A stretch of DNA of 53,720 nt from Gloeopeniophorella convolvens (Eukaryota > Basidiomycota > Agaricomycetes > Russulales). The DNA lies in NCBI GenBank assembly GCA_022496205.1, contig WTXD01000108.1:1-53720 (forward strand), in the 5' to 3' direction. The translations under genes and the position numbers were made by a program. The notes beneath the pieces were generated by a model. It was not told where the DNA came from. It saw nothing but the letters and a program-made list of their open reading frames with translations, and did not search any database. Positions 1 to 11,390 of the stretch are shown piece after piece. Each line of letters opens with the position of its first letter. Within the stretch, counting starts at the first letter, position 1.

Positions 1-184
1 TGGGCCAGCCGGAGGCTTATCTATCCCCAAGCTCACGTACGAGACAGCGGAGAAGTATTCTGTAATTATGCAACCCTGTCGTATGCCAATATACTGGGTT
101 TCCTACACGTGCAGTGCCGCACGATGTTCCAGCGAGCCATAAGTCCTGAGCCGCTCCAGGTGCGCGGGCATGGAATAACGGGAC

Positions 185-409
185 CTTTTGGTAGGGTGGA
201 GAGGCAACCTCACTCCTCTGAAGGTCGTGCGATCGGTTGGTGGAGAGGGCGGGGGGAGTACAGAGGGCGAGGGCGGGATGGATGCGCGCGCGGGTGTCGG
301 CAAGAGAGAGGAGCGAATAGGTGGCTAGGGCAGTGCAGGGGGCGGTGAGGGCGAGCCGGGTCCTGTGTGAGGTCAAGTTGAGGTTGAGGTTGAAGTTGCT
401 GAGGATCAT
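185..409 (-). pseudogene. TcdA/ThiF-like gene, N-terminal fragment (copy A)
   Basis: The minus-strand ATG at 409 opens a frame starting MILSNFNLNLNLTSHRT. A hydrophobic stretch follows (about residues 15-35, ending near SLLSLADTRAR). This matches the N-termini of the fuller copies at 10681 and 30079. In those copies it precedes an E1-like nucleotide-binding domain of the tRNA threonylcarbamoyladenosine dehydratase family (TcdA; yeast Tcd1/Tcd2, mitochondrial outer membrane). Here the similarity stops after the leader and a short proline-rich part. Positions 1-150 instead match the inter-module spacer at about 8615-8750. The catalytic domain has therefore been lost by a deletion that joined leader to spacer. 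Not functional. Confidence 0.6.
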
Positions 410-902
410 TGCGGTCACGGTCGAGCGACGACTCGGAGGAGCAAAGCGTTGGCGGCACGTGCTCCCGCCGTTCGGGGTTTTGCGCGTTCGTCACCTTGCA
501 CCTTGGAGCCGTACTTACTACTTACTCTTCCCTGGACCCATCCTAATCCTGCCGCCTCGCATCTTTTCTCTCGAATATGTACTCTCTTCGCTGCCAGCGT
601 CCAAATTTGATCGCGATCCCAACGGAACCTTGCTGGCCGGGGGTTGACAGACAGAGGCTGTGACCCAATGCACACGTACGGGCGTCTTCGATACCTGCGC
701 GCCTACTATGGACTGTTTGGTGGTGTTGTACGACATCCGCCCTGCACCTCGAGGCGTGCATCCAGGTGCATCCTCAGACCCTCTGCGCCCTCGAGTACCC
801 TCGAGTGTTCCTCCGCGACCGATCCTGACCCAGCACTACTCAGTATCTCACGCGTTATTAAGGACCTACTTGCGGTGCCCTGAATCTCTCGCTCACATAC
901 CC
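410..902. promoter_or_regulatory. Divergent intergenic region between Tcd-like copy A and NLR1
   Basis: About 490 bp separates the minus-strand Tcd-like ATG (409) from the plus-strand NLR1 ATG (903). The last ~260 bp (from about 645) are recognisably conserved with the matching positions upstream of NLR2 (11110-11390) and NLR3, including shared blocks near GGCTGTGACCC, GACTGTTTGGT and CTCGCTCACATACCC just before the ATG. No clear TATA box or operator could be assigned. Promoter role is inferred from position and conservation only. Confidence 0.35.
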
Positions 903-3900
903 ATGTCCTCCCGTATCCCCGAACACGCGCCCAACGCCCAGGGCTTCAAGCGGCTCTTCGATCGTGCGCTGGAGGAGTACACCAATAAGACTGGGACGAA
1001 CCTGGCGCTGGATCCGCTTGCTGAAACCCTCCGCGGCTGCAGTTCCACCGATGCGGTCATCGAGGTGTATGAAGACAAGTTGCACGAGTTCAAATACTTC
1101 CGGCGCCCGGCGGGAAAGAAGGGAAAAGTGATTGCGGCACTCAAGCCAGTGGTTGAAGTCATGCTCGCCCTATCCGCCGGCGCCGGCGGTGTTTTGGGAG
1201 ACGCGCTTGGCTCTGTACGTCGTCCCGTGTACATGTAATGACAACTCCTCTCACTGTGACTCGATAGGCATTTCCTCCTGCAAAGGCTGTCCTCGGAGGC
1301 ATCGGTGTTCTCCTTCAAGTCCGTCACGCGTTCTCTCTCTACCTTGTGCTCGGATCTAATTCATAACAGGCAGCGAAGAAAGTCAGTACGAGTTACGATG
1401 CCCTCGTCAGCCTTTTCGAATCGATCAGCAACTTCCTCGAGCGTCTCAAGATCTACGCCGATGGACCACATATTCTCGCACCTCGGATGAGCACAATCCT
1501 TGTCAAGATCACAGTCCAGATGCTGTCCATATCTGCGCTCGCAACACAGCAGATTCGTCAGGGCCGGCTGAGTGAGTGGTCTCTCGCCTGTGTGAAACTG
1601 GCTCATCTGTATACAGAGAAATTTGCGAAGACTTTGTTAGGGCTAGATCCGGAGATCGATGGTGCGGTCACGGCTCTGGATAAGCTGACTGCGGAAGAGC
1701 AAAGGGTGGTAGCTGCATTGACCCTGTGGACTGTTCAAGGCCTCGCGGCGGATATGAACAAGCAGCGACGTACGCGATACCTTCGTTGCCCTATGTGTCC
1801 TGAAACTAACATCACTGTACAGTCCGAGAGTGGCTGTCGCCTCCCGACCCATCAATGAATCACAATGATACTCGACGTCGACATCACGAAGGTACTTCCA
1901 CGTGGCTTGTGAACAGCAAGAATTTCCTGGAATGGAAAGAACAAGGATCGCTTTTGTGGATAAGTGGAAAACGTACGTCTCACCTTATCTCATGCATCTT
2001 TGCCTATGTTCATCGTACACTGTTGTAGCCGGCGCCGGCAAAACATTTCTCTGGTGCGTCACTGCCCATCCGGTCCCTATCGTCGCATGTCGGGCTGATC
2101 TTGCGGCCAGCTCTACGGTCATCGAAGACTTGCGGAACCTACCTGCCGATTCGGATGTATGGAAACCCACCACGGCGTACTTCTACTGTACATTCAGAGA
2201 CACCGAGAAGCAAAATATCCAAGGACTTCTGCGCTCCATTTTGCATCAACTTTCAGCTCGGTCCGACACCTACTATGCTGTTCTTTTCCATCTCTTTTCG
2301 GAGAAGCATTCCGGCGACCCCAAGTTGGGGCCCACTGATACAGACCTCGTTAAATGCCTGAAGGCGCTGCTTGAGTATTCAGACGGCATTCCGACATACA
2401 TCATCGTAGACGCGCTTGATGAGTGCCCAAATTCTGGCACGACGTCTGAGCGTCAAGCTATCCTGAAGCTCCTTGAAGATCTCGCCGGTTTGAAGCATCC
2501 CGCTTTACGGCTTTGTGTCACGAGCCGCCCTGAAGACGATATCGGGTCTACGCTGAGACCCTTGGCATCGCAGCATGTCGCACTCGAGAGATCACGTGAG
2601 CAGGATGAGGATATCATTCAGTACATTCGGTCGATGATAGAATCGCACGGGAAGATGCGGGCGTGGCCAGTAAAGATCAAGAAGAGGGTTATTGGCACGC
2701 TTTCTGAGAACGCCAACGGCATGTACGTGATACTACGAGAGGATTCCATGCAATACGCGATTGACTGTTATTGTGCAGGTTCCGATACGCTTCGTGCCAG
2801 CTCGATACGCTGTGCGACTGTGATGTAACAAATATAGAGACCACTCTCGCGGCACTACCCAAGACGTTACAAGAAACGTACGAGACGACGCTAGAGCGGA
2901 TCGAGGATGGCAAATGGCAATCAGCACACCGTCTTTTTCAATGCCTATCCTTTTCAACGCGTCCCCTCCAAGTCGAGGAGCTTGCAGAGGTTTTGGCCGT
3001 CGATTTCCGTCCGGATGTCCCCGAATACAATGAGGATTGGCGTGGTGAAGATCCGGAGAAGGTTGTTCTATCGGTCTGTCCTGGCAGCTTTGTCACCATC
3101 GTCGAAGGGAAGGTGGATCAGGAAGACGCAAAAGTTGTTCAATTTGCACACTTTTCCGTCAAGGAATTCCTGGTTTCCTACTGTTCAAGCGCGCAAGGTA
3201 ACTTGAGAGTGGAGCGCTTCCATGTCATCCCAGAACCATCCCACGCCACTCTTGCACGCGTGTGCCTCGGCATCCTGTTTCTCATCGGCGACCAGCCCAG
3301 GGAAAATTCAAGACACCCTCTTGCCAAATACGCTGCCCGATACTGGGTGGACCATGCCCGGTTCGAGGACGTATCACTGTCAATCGTGGCTTCTTTGCAG
3401 CACTTCTTCCAGACTCCTGGTCCATACCTTTCCGCATGGACCCAACTTCATGACCCCCATCATACCGAGATTAGATTCTCTTTCGGCTACCCTGAATACT
3501 ATTAATCTAGGTCACTTCCCTCGAACGCGCCATTGTATCATGCTGCCTTGTGTGGCATCCGTCACGCTGTGAGGGCCCTGCATAAATCAAATCCCGAAAG
3601 TGTCAATGAGGTCGGAGGCCCGTGTGGGGCACCGCTTCACGCAGCGTCAAGCGCTGGGCACCTTGAGACTGCGAAATTATTTCTCGACCTCGGGGCAGAC
3701 GTCAACAGTCAGGGCGGCTTTGATGGGACCGCACTGCAGGCCGCATCTCACACGGGACACGTTGACATCGTGCAGCTGCTTGTCGACCGCGGTGCATATG
3801 TCAGTGCCCAGGCCGGCAAGTATGGCACTGCCCTACAGGCCGCTGCGTCTCGAGGATCCCTTGACGTCGCACAGCTACTTCTCGACCGCGGTGCGGACAT

Positions 3901-5350
3901 CAATGCACAGGGTGGCGAGTACGGTACCGCCCTACAAGCCGCCGCATCCCACTGGTCACCCCGCGTCGCACACCTGCTTCTCGACCGCGGCGCGGACGTC
4001 AAACCCCAGGGTGGCAAGTATGGAACTGCCCTGCAAGCCGCTGCGTCCCGCGGACTCCTCGACATCACGCGAGCCCTTCTCGACCGCGGCGCGGATGTCA
4101 ATTCCCAGGGCGGTAAGTACGGCACCGCCCTACAAGCCGCAGCGTGCGAAGGGTCCTTCGCTACCGTGCAACTGCTTCTCGACCATGGCGCAGATGTCAA
4201 TGCTCAGGGTGGCGAGTATGGCGCCGCTCTATACGCCGCTGCATACAGAAATAACCTTGGCATCACAAAACTACTTCTCGACCGCGGTGCGGATGTCAAT
4301 GCCCACTGGGGTGGCGAGTATGACACTGCCCTACAAGCCGCTGCACACAGAGAGCACCTTCGCATCACACAACTACTTCTCGACCGCGGTGCGGATGTCA
4401 ATGCCCAATGGGGTGGCCAGTATGGCACTGCCCTACAAGCTGCAGCACGCAATATGACCCTCCCCACTGTGCAACTGCTTCTCGACCGCGGCGCGGATGT
4501 CAATGCTCAGGGGGGCAAGTATGGTACTGCCCTACAAGCCGCTGCAGGCGGAGATTATACCGGCCTGATGGACCCGCCTCTCGACGACCTTGGTGCGGAT
4601 GCCAATGTCCAGGACGGCGAGTATGGCACTGATCTACGAGCCGCAGGGTACGAGCTGCGAGTGTCGTCCTTTGACACCACGCGACTGCTTTTTGACCACG
4701 GCGCAGATGTCAATACACAGGGTGGCGAGTATGGCACTGCCCTACAAGCCGCTGTGTACCGCGGGTCCCACGACGTCATACAACTGCTTCTCGACCGCGG
4801 CGCAGATGTCAACACACAGGGCGGAAAGTACGGGACTGCCCTACAAGCCGCTGCATCCAACTGGACCCTCAACATCGCACAACTGCTTCTCGACCGCGGT
4901 GCGGACGTCAAAGCCCAGGGCGGCGAGTATGGTACTGCCCTACAAGCCGCTGCATACGGAAATTATGTCGGCATGGTGGAACTACTTTTCACCGACCGCG
5001 GTGCGGATGCCAATGTCCAGGACGGCGAGTACGGCACTGACCTACGAGCCGCAGGGTACGGGCCGCAAGGGTCGTCCTTTGACATCATGCGACTGCTTCT
5101 TGACCACGGTGCAGATGTCAATGCCCAGGGAGGCAAGTATGGCACAGCCCTGCAAGCGGCAGCGGCGCATTGGGAGCACGGTAGATCCCTCGTCACTGTC
5201 CGATTGCTCCTCGACTATGGTGCGGACCCGAGCATCCAGGGCGGCGGACATGGCTCCGCGCTCCAAGCGGCGTTGTCCACAGGAAACAACGAAGTCGCAC
5301 AGTTGCTATCGATCATCACAGGCACCGAAGGCATGCCCGCGCACACATAG
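903..5350 (+). CDS. NLR1: Goodbye-NACHT-ankyrin STAND protein, interrupted by one in-frame stop
   Basis: Predicted exons: 903-1214, 1268-1318, 1370-1571, 1617-1769, 1823-1972, 2029-2053, 2111-2722, 2779-5350. All joints are GT-AG and the spliced frame is 1359 codons. Domain order: fungal STAND N-terminal Goodbye domain (about residues 10-235; hallmark FPPAKAVLGGIGVLL), then NACHT NTPase with Walker A GKPGAGKTFL made across a 25-nt exon, Walker B YIIVDALDEC and sensor CVTSRPEDDI, then a NACHT-associated helical region. Seventeen or so ankyrin units (about 3613-5330, consensus LLLDRGADVNAQGG.YGTALQAAA) follow. The start ATG is at the same place in NLR2 and NLR3. A TAA at 3503-3505 (codon ~744) interrupts the frame exactly between the NACHT part and the ankyrin part; the same frame continues straight after it. 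No GT-AG intron removing the stop was found. Either a young pseudogene or two separate products. STAND proteins of this layout act as cytosolic receptors in fungal non-self recognition; the ligand is unknown. Confidence 0.82.
3613..5330 (+). repeat. Ankyrin-coding 99-bp repeat array of NLR1 with a 408-bp higher-order duplication
   Basis: About 16 GADVN.QGG unit boundaries recur at 99 bp (occasionally 102 bp, as in the two NAHWGG/NAQWGG units). Units 10-11 and 14-15 carry the unusual text GADANVQDGEYGTDLRAAGY. They start at 4601 and 5009, exactly 408 bp apart, so a four-unit block was copied in tandem. The high similarity of neighbouring units at DNA level indicates recent expansion or gene conversion. 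Confidence 0.85.
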
Positions 5351-6399
5351 ACTCTGACGACTGGTGAGATTCACTAGGTTGCACATTTTCTGTTTCGCGG
5401 CGCTGACTATTGCGGGTAGAAGTCCCTTGCTTACCGCCAAAGCTGAAGTATAAAGAATGCTGTGAACGATATATACGCGAACTTTCCTGCATTGTTATTC
5501 CGTCTAAGTATACATGATGATTCTATATATGCAAGTACGAGTTATCTGTGGGCTTACCAGCGGCATCGCCGAAGGGGAATTGGCGGGGGGAATGATGGCC
5601 AAGCATGGCGCCGTGGGGTCGAACATATGCGCCGCCTTTACGAGGTGACATGGCCACAAGACAACGAAAACAGCAGCATCACGACGCACGGCAGTGGACC
5701 ATACCCATAATGCACGGCGTCTAAGCATTACTAATTCATGTACTCGGTGGGGGATGGGGGTGGTAAGGAAGATTCTCATCGCGGCGTCCGAGAGCTGTGA
5801 TATGTTTGATAGTAAAGCGCTTGGAAGCGCCAGTGAGGATCAAAGTTGACGTTTGAGGCAGAAGGCGCTGTATTTTGAAGTATGATCAAGACACGGCAAC
5901 GCTCACCTGGTACCCTTCGGATGTGGCCATGAGGAGACTCAGCCATCTACAACAGGATAATAAAAACGTGACTGAACCCGGCTTCCGAGCGAGAACCTGA
6001 CCCGGGCATTCCCTGCCCCCTAAAGAGTGGGACCGGTGCTTTGCCGTCAGTTCACTGGATTGGACAGCGATTGGGGAGGCCGCGATGAAGGTAGGATATT
6101 GCAGATGGCGTGCCCCAGCATAAACTTTCGAGGAATCTCGGTAAATATGGTTAGAGAGGAGCCGTGTGTAGCGCGCGGGTGGACTGGTTGGGGGATGGGG
6201 AGACGGAAGTGGGCGGTGCAAGCTTGGGCATCTGCAGCGGATACGCCTTGCTCTTGCCGGGGAATGCATGGTAGAACAATGCCCAACGGACGCCGAATAT
6301 CGGGCAGGGATTCATGGGCACGTGCGTGCTGCAGCGATGGGCGTCGGACAGGGCTCGTAGATTTGAGATATGGTGGTAGTCGCTTGAAGGCCGAGCTCA
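5351..6399. other. Paralogous 3' flank of NLR1
   Basis: No convincing gene. The sequence after the NLR1 stop matches the 3' flanks of NLR2 (15768-16850) and NLR3 (about 34790-35500). Shared blocks include GTTTCGCGGCGCTGACT, GATATATACGC, GTGACATG.CACAAGACAA and a segment near 6170-6210 containing GGACTGGTTGGGGGAT. The short ORFs on both strands are not conserved between the three copies, so it is read as duplicated non-coding flank. Confidence 0.65.
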
Positions 6400-7180
6400 G
6401 ACCCAGGCACTTGACGTCCTTCTTCCGCCGATACTGGCAATCGGACCGCCTTCAAGACGCAATGAGTAGATGGAATGAACGGGAGCGCACACACGCACCG
6501 ATGGCCCAATCCATAAGTCGAGCAGGGCCACGCCGCTCGGGTCCCTCTGCCACAGCAAATTCCATGACGCGGCGCCCGCGGATGGCGTTCCCGAGGCATG
6601 CCGCCATTCTGTCCCAACAAATATGCCCGTGCGCCACGGCTGCGTAGTTGAGCAGCGAGACCACGACGAAGTCGGGGTCGACATGGCGCGCGGCTGGACG
6701 GCACGCCTGCGCACATGAGGTGCACACGGCGGTGACGCCCACATCCCCAGGGCGAGCGGCCGAGCGGCGTGCAGAGTGCCTACGTTGACGTTGGAGGATC
6801 CAGACGGGGGGCATAGAGTGTTTGGGAAAGGAGAGAGCGTGAGACGGCCAGAGTGGGATAGGGCAGACCTAGGGGACGATGGGCGCGCGGGAGGTGCCGC
6901 CTGTGATGATGCTGCGGCGAGAGCGAGCGGCTGAGGAAGACGTCGCTGCGTGCGAGCTGCTCGCGCCAAATGAGCTCCTCAGCGCCTGTGTCAGCGCCGC
7001 GGGGCAAGTGACGGCATCGGAAGGGGACGGAGCAAGCGGGACACGTACTTGGGGACAGCGCAGAATTTGAGCCCAGGAAGTTGTGAGTCTTGATCAGCGC
7101 GTCGAGAACCAATGAATCGAAACATAGCCCGGAAATTGCCGATACACCTTTGACTCTCCCGCTTTGCATCCACATACCAA
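6400..7180 (-). pseudogene. Degenerate TcdA/ThiF-like copy (type 2, module A)
   Basis: On the minus strand, scrambled frames show pieces of the E1-like family: DTGAEELIWREQLARS (leader of the domain), then PRHVDPDFVVVSLLNYAAVA (degenerate form of VDFDYITLSSLNRHA), then DPSGVALLDLWIGPS / MDWAIGACVRS (matching GVALLGAADWLIGAC in copy B). The frame changes between each piece. The closest match in the window is 36950-37600, upstream of NLR4. Non-functional relic. Confidence 0.55.
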
Positions 7181-8600
7181 TTAGCTGTCAAAAAGCCGTA
7201 CACTGCCCACTCATTCTCATATCACCTACAGCGTCACCCTCAAGGATTGTCTACTCCCTCGGCCACATTCCTTCCTGGAGGCTTCCGCAAGTCTGCAGCT
7301 TCCTACTCTTAGAAATCAATGCCATGACGCCTCGTGAAGTGTTGTCAGCAGTATCATATCCTGGGTTTGCCGGTATCGTATCTGCGCTTTGTTTCATCGC
7401 CCGGTTCGCTGATTCCTGCTCACGGGGATTTGATCTAATGTCTCAGTGCACCGAGGCGTGACACTACAGGTGAACCCTTGCCTTTCAGTGCCCCGGGACG
7501 TCCGCCCCTGCGAATAGGATACCGAACCGATGTGGGCCGGTGTCCTTGGGCCTTGTAGAGCTGGCGCGCTAGTAAGCATCGACTCCTCCAGGTAGGAGGC
7601 CTCATGTGCTTGAGCTTGTTTTCTGATTAATACTTTGTCGGCGTATTTCCCTCATGTGAATCGAAAGGCAGCAGACCCCTCCAATAGGGTGCAACAATTG
7701 AGTCAGTGCTCGAACGTCCCACTTTCCAAGGTTTCCCTGAGCACCCTGGCGCGCATGACAGAAGATCTACTGCTTCACTTCTGCACGTATCCTCAGAAAC
7801 GACCACATGTAAGTTTATCGCCAGCGATGCTCCAGGCCACTAATCGCGCACATACGTCGTGCAGGCCTTTGCACAGCAGCTCCTCCGACGAGTCACGCAA
7901 GTCTGGTTGCTCGAGAACAGAAAGTCAGGGAGGCCCAGGGAGACGATGGGTATCGGTTCGTCATTATTTTCACCCTGCATGCGTTCTCCGATGTTGTCAT
8001 ACAGTACCTGCGCTTGGGTCATCTTCGGCGCGCGCAGCTCCGCAGCCGTATCTGCATCACTCACTCCGCCACCGAACTTTCACGTTTTCTGGGAACGTGC
8101 ACGTTCTACGCCGCCACAAGCCAGTGCGCCTCGACTAGCCCTCAAGCTCAGGAGAGCAAAGCGCCCTCGAACTCCTTCTCAGGTCTAGGAGGTCTGCCAG
8201 TGAGCTTTGCTGACCTCATGGCGGCACCTCTGCTCCCCATATCTGCGTGCCGTGTTGCACAGTCTAGTGGCTCATGCAACTGAAGAGCAAGTTCGGGCCT
8301 GGCGCTCAAAGAAGTACACGATGGGCGCTTACCTATCCCGAGCGCCCCGAGCTGAAAAGCGTAGGGGAGGGCGTGGCCTAGGGTTTTGCTGCTGCATATC
8401 CTGTCTGGATTCACGCGCTGGCGCTGGCGGCGGTGCTGAAAACTCTCTAGCCCCTCTTTTTTGGCGCCTCGACCCTATATTCTTGCGCTCGCGGCGATGA
8501 TCGTTTCGTTTCGTGCTCGGCGCTCTCCAAGATTGTTTCTGGTCAAAATGGTCGTCAATACGTGCGCGGTGCCCGGGGCAGTGACAGGATCTTATCCTGA
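7181..8600. other. Region without a firm gene (module A only)
   Basis: This stretch has no obvious partner in the other modules. Apart from the low-confidence spliced frame at 7735-8290, nothing was recognised: no ankyrin, NACHT, transposase or RNA gene. It ends where the module spacer resumes (GAGCTAGCCGGAGG at about 8610). Confidence 0.4.
7735..8290 (+). CDS. Possible small spliced gene or gene fragment, unknown
   Basis: A frame reading VSLSTLARMTEDLLLHFC ends at a consensus donor GTAAGT (after 7808). It can be joined over a ~55-nt intron to AFAQQLLRRVTQVWLLENRK, then over a second GT-AG intron to a third piece. The first two pieces have a coding look (hydrophobic/charged alternation, clean splice sites). 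No start codon could be fixed and no family was recognised. It may be the remnant of an unrelated gene captured between modules. Confidence 0.2.
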
Positions 8601-8609
8601 TACTGTGAG

Positions 8610-9829
8610 GATGAGCTAGCCGGAGGTACATATATCCGCAAGCTCGCATACGAGAAAGCGGAGATGTATTCTGTATTTATGCAGCCTTTTCGTATGGCAC
8701 TATACTGGGACTCATACAGCGTCGCATGATGTTTCAACGAGCCATGTATCCCACATAAATGGGGGATGAATACTGGGGACTCGTGATCGAAAGGAAAGGC
8801 AATCCTATTCTTCTGAAAGATATGTTGTCTTTCGGGTGCTATCTCGATCACGCTAGCTCGAACTGATGTCAAGGTTCTGCGCTGCGTTCGGTAATGCCAA
8901 AACAGTGCTCTATTGGAATATGCTATGGGTTGCGATTGAAGTAGGTTATGTACAGTTAAACCAATTGAAGGCCTCCGGGTTATGCTGTTGGGCCAACGCT
9001 ACTTGACCGTCTTTCGACAGAGATGTCCTGCGCACGCGTCGCCATAGACACAGGAGCCACGTTCTGGTGGCCTGGGAGCCTGCTGGATACGTAGTCCTTG
9101 GGAAGAATGCATGCATATATTTCAGTGGCTATGGTCAAAGTTTGAAAACTGGTGCAAGCCTCTACAAAGCTCGCAACTCAAGTGCGTTGCGTGGTTTGTC
9201 TTGACGAGACTATCACGTGATCGGAATATTTTGAGAACCTGGAGGGCATTGAACCAGCACGCAGAAAGTCGAGGACGAGGAGCGCGCGGACGGAAGTCCC
9301 AAGAGTGTGAACAAACACAGTGTGCAGGATGAACGTAAGTCGGTCCACACCTCTCGGCGGCGGCACTGAGAGTGGGAGTGAGGATTATGCCGGGTCGAAT
9401 TGACAGTCAAATTGACCATCGAGGGACGATCACGAGAATCTAGCGCACCGACAGGTACAACTCATGACCGCGCTACACTACGGTCTGATCGTACGCGTGA
9501 GGTAGGTGACTGGCGGCTGTATCTTGCGGATAAGATCATGAGGAGCTTCCAAAGGGAGATAGTCGAACTGAATGCAATGTACACAGGCAGCCGCGCCTTC
9601 GCACCTTCAGGTTGCTCTGCGCACTCCCCGCTGCACACACTGGCGAAACCTGCACCTAGGAAGTGCTACTTGGAAGACTATTCGATATTTGAGATCACGC
9701 GCACATACTTGTTTGGCGACTGACAGTGACCAGTGTCTTGTGTTCATCTCACAAGTGCGGTGCGGTGCGGTGCTAGCGACATTTTTGACTTTACCAAAGC
9801 TGCACTTGCACGCCTGGATTCAACTTAAT
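8610..9829. repeat. Inter-module spacer, copy B (paralogous to 28040-29090 and partly to 1-150)
   Basis: 8615-8750 matches 1-150 (shared ATTCTGTA.TTATGCA and CGTATG..A.TATACTGGG). 8810-9500 matches about 28125-28900 (for example TTGTCTTGACGAGACT.TCACGTGATCGG at 9197 and 28693). The short ORFs are not shared between copies. This spacer marks the boundary of the duplicated module. No gene is seen. Confidence 0.6.
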
Positions 9830-10681
9830 GCACCTTGAAGCGGCCTGCGATCAGGATGTTGATGGGGTCGGGCCCGGCGCCAGAGCCCATAGATGACAAG
9901 GCGGGGATGACCTAGTGCATACTCAGAGTCAGCGATCTGGGTGCGCGATGGGTCGGCTTTAGCGCCCGCGCCCATGGAGAAGACAGGGACGCCGCAGTGT
10001 ACGCAGTGCGCGAACATCGCGAACTTCATGCCGATGTTGTCGATCGCGTCCGGCGTCGGGGCGGTGGGCAACACGCACCACAAAAGGGCCACGCACGCAC
10101 CGATGAGCCAGTCCGCGGCGCCGAGCAGCGCCACGCCCTCCGCGTCCTCACGCCACAGCGCAACGCACGGCCTCGACCTCCACGAACGGCGCGAACCCAC
10201 GCACGGTGGGCGCGGCTGCCGTGTGCCGGTTGAACGACGACAGTGTGACCTAGTCGAAGTCGACGAGCCACAGGCGGCCCACGCCCACGCGTGCAAGCTG
10301 CACCGCCGCCCAGCTGCACACGCTGCCGTGGCACCCGACGACGACAACTGTCGCGGCGCGCACGGCGCGCACGCCCGCGTCGCCAAGGCGTAGTTGCGCG
10401 AGCTGCTCGCGGATCAGCTCCTTGGCGCCGGCGCCGGTGTAGGACGGCGAGGGCAGGAGGAGAAAGGAAGGCGAGGGCGGGATGGATGCGTGCGGGGGGC
10501 CGCCGGCGAGTGCGCGCTGGACGTCTGCGGCGAGGTCGGCGCGGCGCTTGGTGCGCGCATGCGCGTCGGCGAGGCGGAGGGGCGAGTAGGTGGCTATGGC
10601 GATGCAGGAAGCGGTGAGAGAAAGCTGGGTTCTGTGTGAGGTGAGGTCAAGGTTGAGGTTGAGGTCGCCGAAGAGGGTCAT
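9830..10681 (-). pseudogene. TcdA/ThiF (E1-like) family gene, broken copy B
   Basis: The minus-strand ATG at 10681 starts MTLFGDLNLNLDLTSHRT plus a hydrophobic leader, then KELIREQLAQ and the Rossmann strand VVVVGC. The family's glycine-rich GCGGVGSW is altered to GCHGSVCSW. The frame then hits TAG at 10250-10252, right after LVDFD, where the C copy has tyrosine (DYITLSSLNRH). Further on, GVALLGAADWLIGAC, AIDNIGMKF and MGAGAKADPSRTQIADSE are readable. Between them the position of the C copy's intron acceptor (CCAG) reads CCGG here. The family dehydrates t6A37 to its cyclic form on tRNAs, with the yeast proteins at the mitochondrial outer membrane. Nonsense codon, altered glycine loop and lost acceptor make this a pseudogene. 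Confidence 0.7.
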
Positions 10682-11390
10682 TGCGGTCGAACGACGAGGA
10701 CGAGGAGGAACAAGTCGGCTGTCGTCAGCGGCACGTGCTCCCGCTGTTCAATTGGGTTCCGCGCGCGTTCGCCCCCCGGGCCCCGGGAACGTGCGCGTGA
10801 ACGATGATGGCGGCCCTTGTAACATTGGACACATTGGTCTTGCTTGCCAGGAAATCGAACCGCCTCGCATGTTTTCCCTACCCTCTTTGTAGTCGCCGGC
10901 GCAGTGCCTCTCTGCGCGCCTATCTGGCACCGCCGTAGAGTGTCAGTCCGTGCGAATTCCGTTCGATTTGCTACAATGCGTACCCTGTGCATCACGGGCT
11001 GGCCTGTTTGGGGCCGCCTTCCCACCATGACTTCTCCTCGGTGAGTCCCATGACCTTGTAATCCAAGTTGGATCGCGCATCCACTGAACATTGCTGACTG
11101 AAAATTAATGGATGGAGGCTGTGACCCCAATGCCCATAAATGGCCGTCAAAGACGCACTGGGCGCACTGCACGCACTCGTTCCTATAGTGCTTTTTCCAG
11201 GTCAAACCTATGCATATTGGGGGCTGTTTGGTAGTGTGACACGACCCCCGCCCTCTACCTCGAGGTGTGCATCCTCATCCCCGTCCCCGACTGCACCTCC
11301 ACGATCTGCCCTAGTCTGCCTGTATCCCGCGTCTCATACGTCGTCAAGGACCTGCTCTGAGCGGTATCCGAATCTTTCGTGCACATACCC
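10682..11390. promoter_or_regulatory. Divergent intergenic region between Tcd-like copy B and NLR2
   Basis: 709 bp separates the two divergent ATGs. The NLR-proximal ~280 bp resembles the corresponding part upstream of NLR1. It includes a short CT-rich stretch and CATACCC immediately before the ATG. Regulatory role inferred from position only. Confidence 0.35.

Noticed and set aside
3440..3510. An intron that would splice out the NLR1 TAA (CTATTAATCTAG looks like a branch point plus acceptor)
   Set aside because: No matching GT donor with fungal consensus lies 45-70 bp upstream in a phase that keeps the frame, and NLR2 and NLR3 have no intron at this place.
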